NCBI GenBank assembly: GCA_017745295.1
Contig: JAGHZR010000006.1
Location: 1 to 64,000 of the forward strand
Reading direction: 5' to 3'
Source: Novosphingobium sp.
Lineage (GTDB): Bacteria > Pseudomonadota > Alphaproteobacteria > Sphingomonadales > Sphingomonadaceae
DNA length: 64,000 nt
In this document: positions 1 through 8,440 of the stretch, one piece after another
How positions within the stretch are numbered: the stretch's first letter is position 1
Layout: the number at the start of each line of letters is the position of its first letter
Made by a program: the position numbers and the translations under genes
The notes under the pieces: model-generated
Databases searched by the model: none
Told to the model about the DNA's origin: nothing
What the model saw: only the letters and a program-made list of their open reading frames with translations

Positions 1-506
1 AGCCAGTCGCTCACCTTGAAGCCCAATACATCGGTGAAGAATCGCACCATCGCCTGATGGTCGGGCGAGTGCAGGACGATGTGGCTGATCTTGACCGGCA
101 TGCCTTCCCAGCGCGCCATGGCGCGGCTGGTTGAACGCGCCACTTCAGCCGAAATCTCGAACGGCAGGCCATCGGGCGAGAAGAAGCGAAAGCCATAACC
201 ACCGCCCGGCGCATCGAGATCGCCGGGGGCGAAGATCACCTTGCAGCCCGCCGCCACGACCTTGTCGTGCAGCGCCTCGACATCTTCGCGCGTGTCGGCG
301 GCCAGGGCGATCACCTCGACGTGGTTCGCGTCCGACTTGTGCAGCCGCACGACGTGATGCTCATCATGGCCATGGGTCTTGAACCAGGCGAAATCGTCCT
401 GTGCGGCGACCTCGACCAGTCCCCAATCCTCGGCGTAGAACTTGCGCTCGGCGTCGAAGTCCTCAACGCCATATCCGACATAGCGGATCTCGGTCACTCG
501 GGTCAT
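1..506 (-). CDS. VOC-family (glyoxalase/extradiol dioxygenase-like) protein, 3' end cut by the window
   Basis: Read leftward from ATG at 506, the protein starts MTRVTEIRYVGYGVEDFDAE and runs off the window edge. It shows two VOC modules: an N-terminal one (IRYVGYGVEDFDAERKFY), then a second opening with KISHIVLHSPDHQAMVRFF. Paired modules of this kind are typical of type I extradiol dioxygenases and related metal enzymes that open catechol-like rings. The HIVLHS stretch supplies a candidate metal-binding His, but the C-terminal Glu ligand lies outside the window, so ring cleavage is inferred. The start overlaps the stop of the upstream GH3 gene (ATGA, 503-506), so it is the last visible gene of the 4607-to-503 operon and is probably translationally coupled. 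Its neighbours suggest it works on an aglycone released from a glycoside. A glyoxalase-like or resistance VOC role is possible. Confidence 0.8.
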   Translation of the reverse strand, partial: MTRVTEIRYVGYGVEDFDAERKFYAEDWGLVEVAAQDDFAWFKTHGHDEHHVVRLHKSDANHVEVIALAADTREDVEALHDKVVAAGCKVIFAPGDLDAPGGGYGFRFFSPDGLPFEISAEVARSTSRAMARWEGMPVKISHIVLHSPDHQAMVRFFTDVLGFKVSDW

Positions 507-2896
507 GGGTTCTGCTCCGAAGTTTCGGTAGTGAAAGTGAGTTCGAATGCCGGATCGGCGGCGTTGCGGCCGAGGAAAAGGCGCGGCGCCTCGATGTCGC
601 ACCAGCCATCCTGCCAGATCTGGAGGCGGCGTCTCGGCACGGAAATCGCAACCTCGCGCCGTTCTCCGGCGGCGAGATGGACCTTCGCGAAGGCGACGAG
701 GGCCAGTTCTGGCTCGCGGCGGTAGATTTGCACGACTTCGCTGCCGGCACGTCCGGAAGCGTTCGCTATCGTGACCGAAACGGTCAGGCCGCCTTCGGCC
801 AAGGCGGTAACGCTCGGTTCGGATAGACCGATATCGGCGTAACCGAAGCCGGCGCCAAGCGTATGGCGGGGATCGGCGATGCCGCGATAGCCAAGGCGAG
901 TGCCTTCTGCATAGGCCAGATCGCCGGCGGCGTTCGGCGCCAGCGCGAAGGCGGGATAATCGGCTTCCTCCCGGGCGATCGAGACGGGCATGCGGCCGCC
1001 CGGCTCGCGGTCGCCGGCCAGAACCTCGGCAAGGGCGTGGCCGAAGCCTTCGCCGGGATACCAGGCGACGAGCAGGGCCGCGCCGCGATCCTCCCAGGCG
1101 GTGTCGAAGGCGTGCCCGACATTGGCGACGATGACGGTACGCGGGTTTGCCGAAGTGACCGCTTCGATGAGCCGGATCTGCTCCTGGGGAAGATGCGTGT
1201 CCGCACGATCCTTGCTTTCCACGCTGGCGTCGGAGGTTTCCCCGACGACCAGAACCACGACATCGGCGCGGGCGGCGAGATCGACGGCGCGCTGCAGCAT
1301 GGCTTCGGGGGTATCGGGGCGGCGAATGCCGTACCACAGGCCGTGAACGCGCGCCGGCTCGTAGGTAAAATCAGCTTCGACCAGCACTTCCTGTCCGGCT
1401 GCCAGATCGACTACGGCGCTATCCGCATCGCCGCTTTTCAGCTTGCCCATCACGTCGGAGGAGGGAATCGCCGCATTGCGAACGACCACTTCGCGTCCGT
1501 CCACGCGCAGCCGCACCGGCCCCGTCGCGCCGAGGTAGAAGCGATGAGGTCCCGCCTGTTCGGCCCGGAAGCGACCGCACGCAACGATGCGGGCCGGTTT
1601 GCCGAGCACGGCGGTATCGTCGTGCACACCGGCGAACCAGACCAGCGAGTTCGTGTCCCGCGTCTCGCTGGCGACGAGCACGGCGTCCTCGCCCTGGCCG
1701 TCGTAATAATCGACGGTCATTCCGAGCAAGGCGCCGTCGCCGATATCCCGCGCCGGAATGGCGGGCATTGCCGGCAGCCGGGGCTGGGGATCGACGCCCG
1801 GCTCATAGTCGAGCCGGGCGTGCCCCTGATAGCGGGCCAGGATCGCTTCAAGCGGGCGCACGGCGTCCGGCGCGACGGCGATCTTGGCGAACGTGCCGCC
1901 CTGGTAGCAGGGGGCGGCGGCGTTCGGGCCTATCATCGCGACATGTGCGTCGCGGCCCGGCGTCAGGGGAAGGATGTCGCTTTCGTTGCGCAGGAGCACA
2001 AATCCGGCAGCTGCGGCTTCCACCAGCAGAGCGTCGGCGTCGGGGCCGACGATCGGGCGTGACTTTTCCGCCTTGAAGCGGCGGGCTGCGCGGATCAGGC
2101 GATCCGAAGCGTCGATGATGCGTTCCGGGGCGACCTGACCGGAGGCACAGGCCTCCTGCGCCTTGATGCCCATGAACCGCGCCGGACCCGGCATTTCAAG
2201 ATCGAGGCCCGCGTTCAGCGAACCCGCGCCGGAATGCGTACCGAACCAGTCGCTCATGATCGGGCCGTCGAAGCGCCATTCGCCTTTCACGATCGTCGTG
2301 ATGACGTGGTGCTGTTCGGCGCACCAATCGCCGTTGACGCGATTGTAGGCGGCCAGCATGCCGCCGGCACCTGCTTCGGCGCAGAGTTCGAACGGGAGCA
2401 GGTAGACTTCGCGAAGCGTTCGCGCGTCCACGACGACGTTCATCCGGTCTCGCTCGCTCTCGCTGTCGTTGCAGACGAGATGCTTGACCACGGAGGCGGT
2501 GCCGGTGGACTGCAGGCCGGTGGCCCAGGCCGCTCCCAGCACGCCTGCCAGCAGAGGCTCTTCGGAGAAGTATTCGAAAGCGCGGCCTGCGAGCGGGCTG
2601 CGGGCCAGGTTGACGTTCGGCGCGAGCACCATGTCCACGCCGGTACGGACGGCCTCGCCGCCGATCAGGGCGCCGACGCGCTGGCAAAGGTCCACGTCCC
2701 AGCTGGCGCCGAGGGCGGTGGGGCAGGGGCTGAGCAGGGCGACGTCGCGCTCGTCCACCCGGCCGCTGGCGATTCCCATCGGCCCGTCCGCCATTGTCAG
2801 CGATGCTATGCCTGCCTCGGGGTAGCTGACGGTCTGCCACATGGCGGCGCCCGCCGTCATCGCCAGCCGCTGGTCGAGAGAGAGTTCACCGCTCAT
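503..2896 (-). CDS. Glycoside hydrolase family 3 beta-glycosidase with PA14-like insert, cytoplasmic
   Basis: A 797-residue protein starting MSGELSLDQRLAM at ATG 2896. The open frame extends further upstream, but this start overlaps the previous stop (ATGA 2893-2896) and begins where GH3 homology begins. GH3 hallmarks are the N-terminal TIM-barrel block LTMADGPMGI, the substrate-binding segment VVKHLVCNDSE and the nucleophile motif IMSDWFGTHSG (Asp216). A later beta-sandwich stretch (DYYDGQGED to LRVDGREVVV) looks like the PA14 domain inserted in many beta-glucosidases. The C-terminus carries the fibronectin-III-like end (GSEVVQIYRREPE). No signal peptide is visible, so it should act in the cytoplasm on an imported glycoside. 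It sits between a flavin reductase and a VOC protein, tying deglycosylation to aglycone oxidation. Substrate specificity cannot be read from sequence. Confidence 0.93.
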   Translation of the reverse strand: MSGELSLDQRLAMTAGAAMWQTVSYPEAGIASLTMADGPMGIASGRVDERDVALLSPCPTALGASWDVDLCQRVGALIGGEAVRTGVDMVLAPNVNLARSPLAGRAFEYFSEEPLLAGVLGAAWATGLQSTGTASVVKHLVCNDSESERDRMNVVVDARTLREVYLLPFELCAEAGAGGMLAAYNRVNGDWCAEQHHVITTIVKGEWRFDGPIMSDWFGTHSGAGSLNAGLDLEMPGPARFMGIKAQEACASGQVAPERIIDASDRLIRAARRFKAEKSRPIVGPDADALLVEAAAAGFVLLRNESDILPLTPGRDAHVAMIGPNAAAPCYQGGTFAKIAVAPDAVRPLEAILARYQGHARLDYEPGVDPQPRLPAMPAIPARDIGDGALLGMTVDYYDGQGEDAVLVASETRDTNSLVWFAGVHDDTAVLGKPARIVACGRFRAEQAGPHRFYLGATGPVRLRVDGREVVVRNAAIPSSDVMGKLKSGDADSAVVDLAAGQEVLVEADFTYEPARVHGLWYGIRRPDTPEAMLQRAVDLAARADVVVLVVGETSDASVESKDRADTHLPQEQIRLIEAVTSANPRTVIVANVGHAFDTAWEDRGAALLVAWYPGEGFGHALAEVLAGDREPGGRMPVSIAREEADYPAFALAPNAAGDLAYAEGTRLGYRGIADPRHTLGAGFGYADIGLSEPSVTALAEGGLTVSVTIANASGRAGSEVVQIYRREPELALVAFAKVHLAAGERREVAISVPRRRLQIWQDGWCDIEAPRLFLGRNAADPAFELTFTTETSEQNP

Positions 2897-3459
2897 GCCG
2901 CGAACTGCATGATCTGTGCGGCCTGGGCCTCGACCGCAGCGGCGATGCGGGGATCGGCGAGGGCGCCGGTCTCGTCGAAGGGACGCTGTTCCACCGAATT
3001 GACGGTCACGCCCACCGGGGTAGGCCATCCGCGCATCGCATGGACGACATCGCGCAAGGCCGAGAGCGTCGTGCCGCAACCTTGCCAGCCTGCCGCGGTG
3101 ACGACGATGCCGACCGGGCGACCGTCGAAATAGGCCCGTGTGTCGGCGCGGAGGTCTTCAAGGAGGTCCACGGCGTTCTTCACCAGCCCGGAATAGCCGC
3201 CGTGATAACCGGGGCTGCCGATGACGATGGCGTCGGCGTGACGGATGGCTTCCACCAGGGCCTGCTGCTCGGGCGTACGGGCAGGATCCTCGGGATTGTA
3301 GTGCGGCAGGCGGGCGAGGGCCGGTCCGTCGAACATCACGCTCTCGGCGCCCAGCCGTTCGCAGGCCGCCAGGACCGCCCGGACGATACGCTCGCTGGAG
3401 GAGGCCTGGCGGAATGTTCCGCCCAGCCCGACCACAGTCTTACGGCCCGTTGCCGCCAT
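2893..3459 (-). CDS. NADPH-dependent FMN reductase (flavodoxin-like fold)
   Basis: A 188-residue protein from ATG 3459 (MAATGRKTVVGLGGTFRQAS), with a good purine-rich ribosome site (GGGAGAAGG) just upstream. The N-terminal GLGGTFRQASSSER phosphate-binding loop and the SPGYHGGYSGLVKNAVDLLEDL segment are the classic signature of NAD(P)H:FMN reductases of the SsuE/ArsH-like group. It lies 47 bases after the luciferase-like monooxygenase on the same strand, and its stop overlaps the GH3 start. The simplest reading is that it supplies reduced FMN to that monooxygenase as the reductase half of a two-component system. It could also be an azo- or quinone-reductase-type enzyme acting on the aglycone directly. 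Confidence 0.9.
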   Translation of the reverse strand: MAATGRKTVVGLGGTFRQASSSERIVRAVLAACERLGAESVMFDGPALARLPHYNPEDPARTPEQQALVEAIRHADAIVIGSPGYHGGYSGLVKNAVDLLEDLRADTRAYFDGRPVGIVVTAAGWQGCGTTLSALRDVVHAMRGWPTPVGVTVNSVEQRPFDETGALADPRIAAAVEAQAAQIMQFAA

Positions 3460-3506
3460 ATTCCTTCTCCCGTTTTTGTTGTCGTAAGCGCCGGTCAGGT
3501 TTCGGT

Positions 3507-4607
3507 TCAGTTCTTGAGCGCAGGCATGACCTTGCTGGAAAGCAGGTTCAGGGTCTGATTGCCCAGGCGGAGGCGCTCGTCCGTCAGCGGGCCGGTGGTC
3601 GTGCCGCAAAGGATGTTGCCGATGCCCAGGTCCTGGTAGGGCTTCAGGTGCTCGATCACGGTGTCCGGACTGCCGTAGAGGCACCAGGTGCCGATCCAGT
3701 CGTCCGTCAGTGCGTTCGGCGTGCGGTCGGTCTTGGTATTCGCCGAGTCGGATTCGGCGCGGCGGTTGAACTCGTTCTCGCGTTCGACGGCAGCCTGATA
3801 GGCGCGCAGGATGACTTCCAGCTCTTCGCGGGCCTGTTCGTCGGTCTCGGCGACGTGGACGACCTGGTAGGTGTGGGTCGTCCAGGACAGGGCGCGGGCG
3901 ACGACCTCTTCGCTATGTCCGGCTTCGAGCAGGTAGTTCTTGTAGATGCCGAAGAACTTCGCGACGTGGCGGTACGGCTCGGTGCCGCCGATCTGCGGCG
4001 GGGTGAAGGCCGGGATGAACGCGGGCCAGCCGTTTTCCGCCGCGCGGCGGGCGCTGGCTTCCTTCATGGCCACTGGCATCAGCGGCGCGTGGCCTGCGGT
4101 ATAGGGCGCCGGAGCGATGCGCTGCAGGACGCGGCCCTTGTGCGGCCCATTGTCGATTTCGATCGCGGGATCTTCCATTACCTTTGCCCAAAGCGCCTCG
4201 GCAATGGCGAGATTGCGATCCGAGATGTCCTTGGAATCCTGATAGTTGACCCCGAAACCGATCATCTCTTCGGGAGTCGTGCCCGAGCCGACGCCGACCA
4301 GCAGTTTGCCGCCCGTCAACTGGTCGAGGATGTTGATGCGCTCCACGAAGCGGACGGGATGATGGAGCGGTACGGAAACGACCGAAAAGCCGAAATGCAT
4401 CTCGGGCAGCTTGGCGGCCAGATAGGACGCGAACATGAAGCTGTCGCTGGCGACCGGCATGTAGCCGTTGAAATGGTGGTCGGGCATGAAGATGGCGTCG
4501 AAGCCAAGCTCGCCTGCTTTGAGCGCGTGCGCTTCAAGGTCCTGCATGAGCTTGCGGTCCTCGGCGGCGCCCATCGAACGAGCGTTCAGAAACACGGAAA
4601 AACGCAT
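3507..4607 (-). CDS. LLM-class flavin-dependent monooxygenase (luciferase-like)
   Basis: A 366-residue luciferase-fold protein: MRFSVFLNARSMG at the N-terminus, the FDAIFMPDHHFNGY strand-loop, LDQLTGGKLLVGVGSG near residue 95, and a C-terminal YGSPDTVIEHLKPY segment. These are standard for the bacterial luciferase/alkanal monooxygenase superfamily (FMNH2 or F420 dependent). The start at 4607 is supported by a strong GGAGGGG ribosome site. It is the first gene of the leftward operon and diverges from the tetR gene, with an 18-bp near-palindrome between them. With the downstream FMN reductase it probably forms a two-component monooxygenase that hydroxylates or oxidatively cleaves an aromatic or alicyclic aglycone. 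The actual substrate is unknown. Confidence 0.92.
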   Translation of the reverse strand: MRFSVFLNARSMGAAEDRKLMQDLEAHALKAGELGFDAIFMPDHHFNGYMPVASDSFMFASYLAAKLPEMHFGFSVVSVPLHHPVRFVERINILDQLTGGKLLVGVGSGTTPEEMIGFGVNYQDSKDISDRNLAIAEALWAKVMEDPAIEIDNGPHKGRVLQRIAPAPYTAGHAPLMPVAMKEASARRAAENGWPAFIPAFTPPQIGGTEPYRHVAKFFGIYKNYLLEAGHSEEVVARALSWTTHTYQVVHVAETDEQAREELEVILRAYQAAVERENEFNRRAESDSANTKTDRTPNALTDDWIGTWCLYGSPDTVIEHLKPYQDLGIGNILCGTTTGPLTDERLRLGNQTLNLLSSKVMPALKN

Positions 4608-4680
4608 CTACCCCTCCAGTTGGGCGACTTACGGCCCTTGGTTTACAACTCTGGCAAGACCGGTCAGAATGGTTCAATAA

Positions 4681-4698
4681 TTAGAACCTCTATTCTTA
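4681..4698. promoter_or_regulatory. Putative TetR operator, site A
   Basis: TTAGAACCTCTATTCTTA, an imperfect palindrome (AGAA, 8-base centre, TTCT) in the divergent gap between the LLM monooxygenase operon and tetR. It matches 14 of 18 positions with site C (12207) and 13 of 18 with site B (5509). Location and recurrence suggest autoregulation by the adjacent TetR protein together with control of the leftward operon. Confidence 0.68.
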
Positions 4699-4714
4699 AA
4701 TCTTTAGGAGCGTC

Positions 4715-5431
4715 ATGGCGGCAGTGTCAACCGAGAAGTCGAAGCGAGATTCTATTTCCCGTTCGGCTTCCTCCGCAAAACCGGAAGCGCCTGAAAACGT
4801 CGAGGCGAGCCGGGTTCCTCAGCAGGGGCGCAGCCGCGCCTCCTATGAGCGGATGCTCGTGGCGGCAGAAAAGCTGATGATCAAGCGCGGGGACGACGAG
4901 TTCACGCTGACCGAAGTGGCGAAAACCGGCAAAGTGTCGATCGGTTCGATCTACCTGCGGTTTGACAGCAAGGACGATCTCATTCGCGCGGTACACGGCC
5001 GGGTCCTGGGCCGTATCAACGAGGATCAGCAGCGAATGCTGGTCTCGGTCAGCGGGCGATCGGGCAGTCTGGACGACTATGCCCGGTACTTCGTCGAGGC
5101 TTATGCCGAATTGCTAAAGGAATATAGCCCGGTACTGCGGCCCATCATGTTTCGCGCGATTCACGACGAGTCGATGTCGGCACTGGGGCGCGGCTCCGCG
5201 GAGGAACTGAGCAACGAGGTTCATCGTGAACTGCTCGCCTATGCTTCCGAGTTCGGCCGGCCGGATCACCAGCGTCTGGTGGAGAACGCATTCCGGATGA
5301 TCTACTGCACGCTGGCCCGATATCTCGGACTGGGATCTTCGCCGGAAGCCGCCAACCAGGGCAACTGGGACGAGCTGAAGGAAGATCTCGCAATCATGTG
5401 CCCGGCGTTCCTGCGTGCCGGAGCCGGATGA
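4715..5431 (+). CDS. TetR/AcrR-family transcriptional regulator
   Basis: A 238-residue protein with an AGGAG ribosome site seven bases before ATG 4715. A poorly conserved, charged N-terminal tail of about 40 residues precedes a TetR DNA-binding domain: YERMLVAAEKLMIKRG, then FTLTEVAKTGKVSIGSIYLRF with the typical helix-turn-helix ending, then SKDDLIRAVH. The rest is helical and divergent, as expected for a ligand-binding domain. It lies between the leftward monooxygenase/GH3 operon and the rightward dehydrogenase operon. Near-identical palindromes occur in front of its own gene and three other units (4681, 5509, 10698, 12207). It is therefore the likely repressor of the whole region 1 cluster, released by a glycoside or aglycone; the inducer is not identifiable. 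Confidence 0.92.
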   Translation: MAAVSTEKSKRDSISRSASSAKPEAPENVEASRVPQQGRSRASYERMLVAAEKLMIKRGDDEFTLTEVAKTGKVSIGSIYLRFDSKDDLIRAVHGRVLGRINEDQQRMLVSVSGRSGSLDDYARYFVEAYAELLKEYSPVLRPIMFRAIHDESMSALGRGSAEELSNEVHRELLAYASEFGRPDHQRLVENAFRMIYCTLARYLGLGSSPEAANQGNWDELKEDLAIMCPAFLRAGAG

Positions 5432-5508
5432 GCGACAGATACGGCTTGCCTCAACGGCGACTGACGATTGACAGACGCCTGTTCACCCGATACCTCCCAA
5501 TATCGATA

Positions 5509-5526
5509 TAAGAATAACTATTCTAA
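5509..5526. promoter_or_regulatory. Putative TetR operator, site B
   Basis: TAAGAATAACTATTCTAA, the most symmetric of the four related sites (TAAGAAT, AACT centre, ATTCTAA). It lies between the end of tetR and the dehydrogenase small-subunit gene starting at 5640. A TTGACA hexamer at 5468-5473 could be the -35 element, but no good -10 is obvious, so the promoter itself is uncertain. Confidence 0.68.
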
Positions 5527-5639
5527 CGAGTGCGAAATCCGGACTCGTGGACGATATTGGGTATCGGGATGACAGGAACGGTAATTGCAGGAAGCGGGAA
5601 CGACCGTGGCTTGAATGCGCGCTTGATGGGGATCGGCCA

Positions 5640-6272
5640 ATGAGCGCCGCCGGACAGGGCTGGAACCGGCGCGAATTCGTCGGCGCGGCCTCGCTTCTGG
5701 CGCTTGCGCTGGGCGTACCCGCCGCCGCGATCAGGCTGACCGACCTCGACGCGCAGGATGCGCCGACCGAACGTCAGCGAAGCTTGATGACCCGCGTCGC
5801 CGATCTCGTCATTCCCCGTACCGATACGCCGGGGGCAGCCGATGTGGGGGCTGGCGATTTCGTCATTCTCGCACTGGCGCATGGACTGAGCGAGACCAGA
5901 GCGCCGATGGCGGCCGCGAATGTGACGGCGGCATTGGCGCCGTTCCGCAGGCGCAATGGGTCGCTGCGCTACCTTGCCTGGCTGGAGAATGCCCTCGATC
6001 GCTCGGCGAGCGGCGATTTCCTGCGGCATCCGCGTGAACGGCAGGCGGAAATACTGGCGGCGCTGGATGAAGCGGCCTTTGCGAAGGAAGCGCCTTTCTC
6101 GCCCTGGAACGCGATCAAGGGACTGATCCTGACCGGCTACTACACCAGCGAGGCAGGCGGCTCGCAAGAGCTGCGCTACGAACTGGTACCCGGGAAATGG
6201 GAATGGAACATTCCGCTCACGCCCGAAATGCGGGCTTTCTCAAGCGACTGGACGGCGGTGGATTTCGGCTGA
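5640..6272 (+). CDS. Gluconate 2-dehydrogenase subunit 3-like protein, small subunit of a sugar/glucoside dehydrogenase, Tat-exported
   Basis: A 210-residue protein starting MSAAGQGWNRREFVGAASLL. The twin arginine followed by a hydrophobic stretch (ASLLALALGVPAAA) is a Tat-type signal. A GTG at 5547 in the same frame would add 31 residues before the signal and is less likely. The mature part (SLMTRVADLVIPRTDTPGA ... FSPWNAIKGLILTGYYTSE) matches the gluconate_2-dh3 family. These proteins partner GMC flavoproteins and carry them folded across the membrane. The stop overlaps the next start (TGATG, 6270-6274), so the subunits are translationally coupled. No cytochrome c third subunit is adjacent, although some periplasmic relatives use one. 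Confidence 0.9.
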   Translation: MSAAGQGWNRREFVGAASLLALALGVPAAAIRLTDLDAQDAPTERQRSLMTRVADLVIPRTDTPGAADVGAGDFVILALAHGLSETRAPMAAANVTAALAPFRRRNGSLRYLAWLENALDRSASGDFLRHPRERQAEILAALDEAAFAKEAPFSPWNAIKGLILTGYYTSEAGGSQELRYELVPGKWEWNIPLTPEMRAFSSDWTAVDFG

Positions 6273-7969
6273 TGACGGACAACGAAGGACAATTCGACGC
6301 GATCGTCGTCGGCTCGGGTATTACCGGCGGCTTCGCCGCCAAGGAATTGACCGAAGCCGGCCTGAAAGTGCTGATGATCGAGCGCGGTCGCAAGATCGAG
6401 CACCAGATCGACTACGAGACCGAAACCAAGGCTCCTTGGGAAATGGAATTTCGCGGTGAAGGGGATACCGCGCTGTACGAACGCGATTACGCCGTGCAGA
6501 TGCTGAACCGGCATTTCACCGAGTTCACCCAGAACCACTTCGTCAACGATGCCGAGCAGCCATATCAGAAAGCGCCCGGCAAGGATTTCGACTGGTTCCG
6601 GTCTTACCAGCTGGGCGGCAGATCCCTGACCTGGGGGCGCCAGTGCTATCGCTGGTCGGATTACGACTTCGGCGCCAACAAGCGCGATGGCGTCGGCACC
6701 GACTGGCCGATCCGCTATGCGGAGCTGGCGCCGTGGTACGACAGGGTGGAGGAGTTCGTAGGCGTCTCCGGCGCGCGGGAAGGGCTGGCCCAGCTTCCGG
6801 ATGGGCATTTCCTGCCGCCCATGGAACTGAATGTCGTCGAGCAGGCGGTGCGCGAGCGGATTCGCGCCAAGTATCCCGAGCGTGTGCTTACCATCGGTCG
6901 CACGGCGAATTTGACCGAGGCCCGGCCGGAGCAGGGGCGGGCGCATTGCCAGTATCGCAGCATCTGTGCGCGCGGGTGTTCCTACGGTGCGTACTTCTCC
7001 ACCCAATCGGCCTCGCTGCCGGCCGCGCAGAAGACCGGCAGGTTGACGGTGGTGACCGATGCCCAGGTGCACCGGCTGAGCTATGATCCGGCGACCCGGC
7101 GGGTCACGGCGGTTCACTGGATCGACACCAGGACCGGCGAGCACAAGCGCGCGCATTCGCGCATCGTGTTCCTGAACGCCGGGTCTTTCAACTCGGTCCA
7201 CGTCCTGCTGAATTCGCGCAGCGAAGCGATGCCGAACGGCCTTGCCAATTCCAGCGGCGTGCTCGGCACCCACATCATGGATCATGCCAGCACGCTGGCC
7301 GCCAAGGCGATCATGCCCGGCTTCGAGGACCGCACGACGTTCGGGAACCGTCCGACCGGCGTGGTCATCCCGCGCTTCAAGAACATGGAGACGCTGGACG
7401 GCGACGGCTTTACGCGCGGCTATTCCTATCAGGGCGGGGCGATGCAGAGCACCTGGACCCAGGGCAAGCGCATGGGCGGCATCGGGGCTGAATACAAGGA
7501 CAAGCTGCATCAGGTCGGCCCCTGGTCGATGGTGCTGGTCGCCTTCGCCGATTCCATGCCGCGGGCCGCCAATCGCCTGACCTTGAGCAAGAAGCTCGAT
7601 CCGCGCGGCGTGCCGCAGCTCGAAATCGCCTTCGAGCACGGCGCGGAAGAACATGCCGCGCTGGCCGACGCCAAGAAGGAGGCGGCGGCGATGCTCACTC
7701 ACGCTGGCGGGAAGGTCATCATGGGCTTCGATCGCCCGAACCATGGCGGCACGGCGATCCACGAAATGGGCGGTGCGCGCATGGGCTGGGACCCCCAGAC
7801 GTCGGTGCTCAATCGCTGGAACCAGGCGCACGACGCGGCCAATCTCTTCGTCACGGATGGGGCGCAGATGAGTTCTTCGGCCTGTCAGAACCCTTCGCTT
7901 ACCTATCTGGCGTTGACGGCCCGCGCTTGCGACGCGGCGGTGTCGATGCTCAAGGAAGGGCGGATCTGA
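6272..7969 (+). CDS. GMC-family FAD oxidoreductase, glucoside 3-dehydrogenase type large subunit
   Basis: A 565-residue GMC flavoprotein. The ADP-binding motif VVGSGITGGFAAKELTEAGL is at residues 10-30 and an ERGRK motif follows the second strand. The GMC C-terminus GGTAIHEMGGARMG ... NLFVTDGAQMSSSACQNPS contains the usual His/Asn region. RSICARGCSYGAYFST is a Cys pair typical of the sugar-dehydrogenase subgroup. Relatives with a gluconate_2-dh3 small subunit oxidise sugars or glucosides, often at C3 to give 3-keto-glycosides. FAD-dependent GMC enzymes also start known C-glycoside breakdown routes. Given the nearby TIM-barrel/DUF6379 pair, C3 oxidation of a glycoside is the favoured role. Transcription probably ends at the strong hairpin at 8001-8036. 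Confidence 0.93.
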   Translation: MTDNEGQFDAIVVGSGITGGFAAKELTEAGLKVLMIERGRKIEHQIDYETETKAPWEMEFRGEGDTALYERDYAVQMLNRHFTEFTQNHFVNDAEQPYQKAPGKDFDWFRSYQLGGRSLTWGRQCYRWSDYDFGANKRDGVGTDWPIRYAELAPWYDRVEEFVGVSGAREGLAQLPDGHFLPPMELNVVEQAVRERIRAKYPERVLTIGRTANLTEARPEQGRAHCQYRSICARGCSYGAYFSTQSASLPAAQKTGRLTVVTDAQVHRLSYDPATRRVTAVHWIDTRTGEHKRAHSRIVFLNAGSFNSVHVLLNSRSEAMPNGLANSSGVLGTHIMDHASTLAAKAIMPGFEDRTTFGNRPTGVVIPRFKNMETLDGDGFTRGYSYQGGAMQSTWTQGKRMGGIGAEYKDKLHQVGPWSMVLVAFADSMPRAANRLTLSKKLDPRGVPQLEIAFEHGAEEHAALADAKKEAAAMLTHAGGKVIMGFDRPNHGGTAIHEMGGARMGWDPQTSVLNRWNQAHDAANLFVTDGAQMSSSACQNPSLTYLALTARACDAAVSMLKEGRI

Positions 7970-8000
7970 CGTTGCGTCGAACGGGAAGGACAAAGGAAGA

Positions 8001-8036
8001 AGGGGCTGCGCGGTCAACCACGCAGCCCCTTTTTTT
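8001..8036 (+). terminator. Rho-independent terminator after the GMC gene
   Basis: A perfect 10-bp stem (AGGGGCTGCG / CGCAGCCCCT) with a 10-base loop is followed directly by a run of seven T. It lies between the convergent GMC gene and the DUF6379 gene. The T run serves the rightward transcript; on the other strand there is only a weak, interrupted run. Confidence 0.92.
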
Positions 8037-8059
8037 GATCGCCAATCCCGTGGGGACGG

Positions 8060-8440
8060 TCAGCGTACCGACAGGGTCTTGCTGTCCGAATTGAAGGACG
8101 GGAAGGGCAGATACGAGATGCGCAGCTTCTCGCGCAGGTCCAGCGTATGCTCGCCTTGCGCGAGGCCGCCGGGGCGCACGACGCTGATCGTCGCCTTGGC
8201 GCCGAATTCCCAGCGGCGATCGTAAGCGATTTCCATGTCGTCCATGGTCAGCGCATCGTCGCCGTCATGGAACCGGACGGCAGCCCGATCGATGTCCTCG
8301 CCGTCGACGGTCACGGCCAGTTCCTCGACCATGGAAAGGCCAAGTCCGCGATAATAGCCAAGCCGCGCCTCGAATGCGAAGCCGCTGCCGTCGGGCAGGT
8401 TGCGCAGCGAATCGTCCACGATCAGATACTTGTCGAACAT
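8060..8440 (-). CDS. DUF6379 protein, C-glycoside deglycosidase beta-subunit type (copy 1)
   Basis: A 126-residue protein (MFDKYLIVDDSLRN ... SYLPFPSFNSDSKTLSVR) predicted to be all beta. The conserved block FAFEARLGYYRGLGLSMVEEL and the central MEIAYDRRWEFG recur almost unchanged in the second copy at 22661. DUF6379 proteins are known as the small subunit of C-glycoside deglycosidases. There they pair with a TIM-barrel subunit and break the sugar-aglycone bond of 3-keto-glycosides by beta-elimination. The start overlaps the stop of the TIM-barrel gene (TGATG), consistent with a stoichiometric complex. Whether the substrate is a C- or O-glycoside is not determined. It is the last gene of its operon. 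Confidence 0.88.
   Translation of the reverse strand: MFDKYLIVDDSLRNLPDGSGFAFEARLGYYRGLGLSMVEELAVTVDGEDIDRAAVRFHDGDDALTMDDMEIAYDRRWEFGAKATISVVRPGGLAQGEHTLDLREKLRISYLPFPSFNSDSKTLSVR

Noticed and set aside
6176..8017. 613-codon leftward open frame
   Set aside because: Antisense to the GMC oxidoreductase, which has clear FAD and catalytic motifs.
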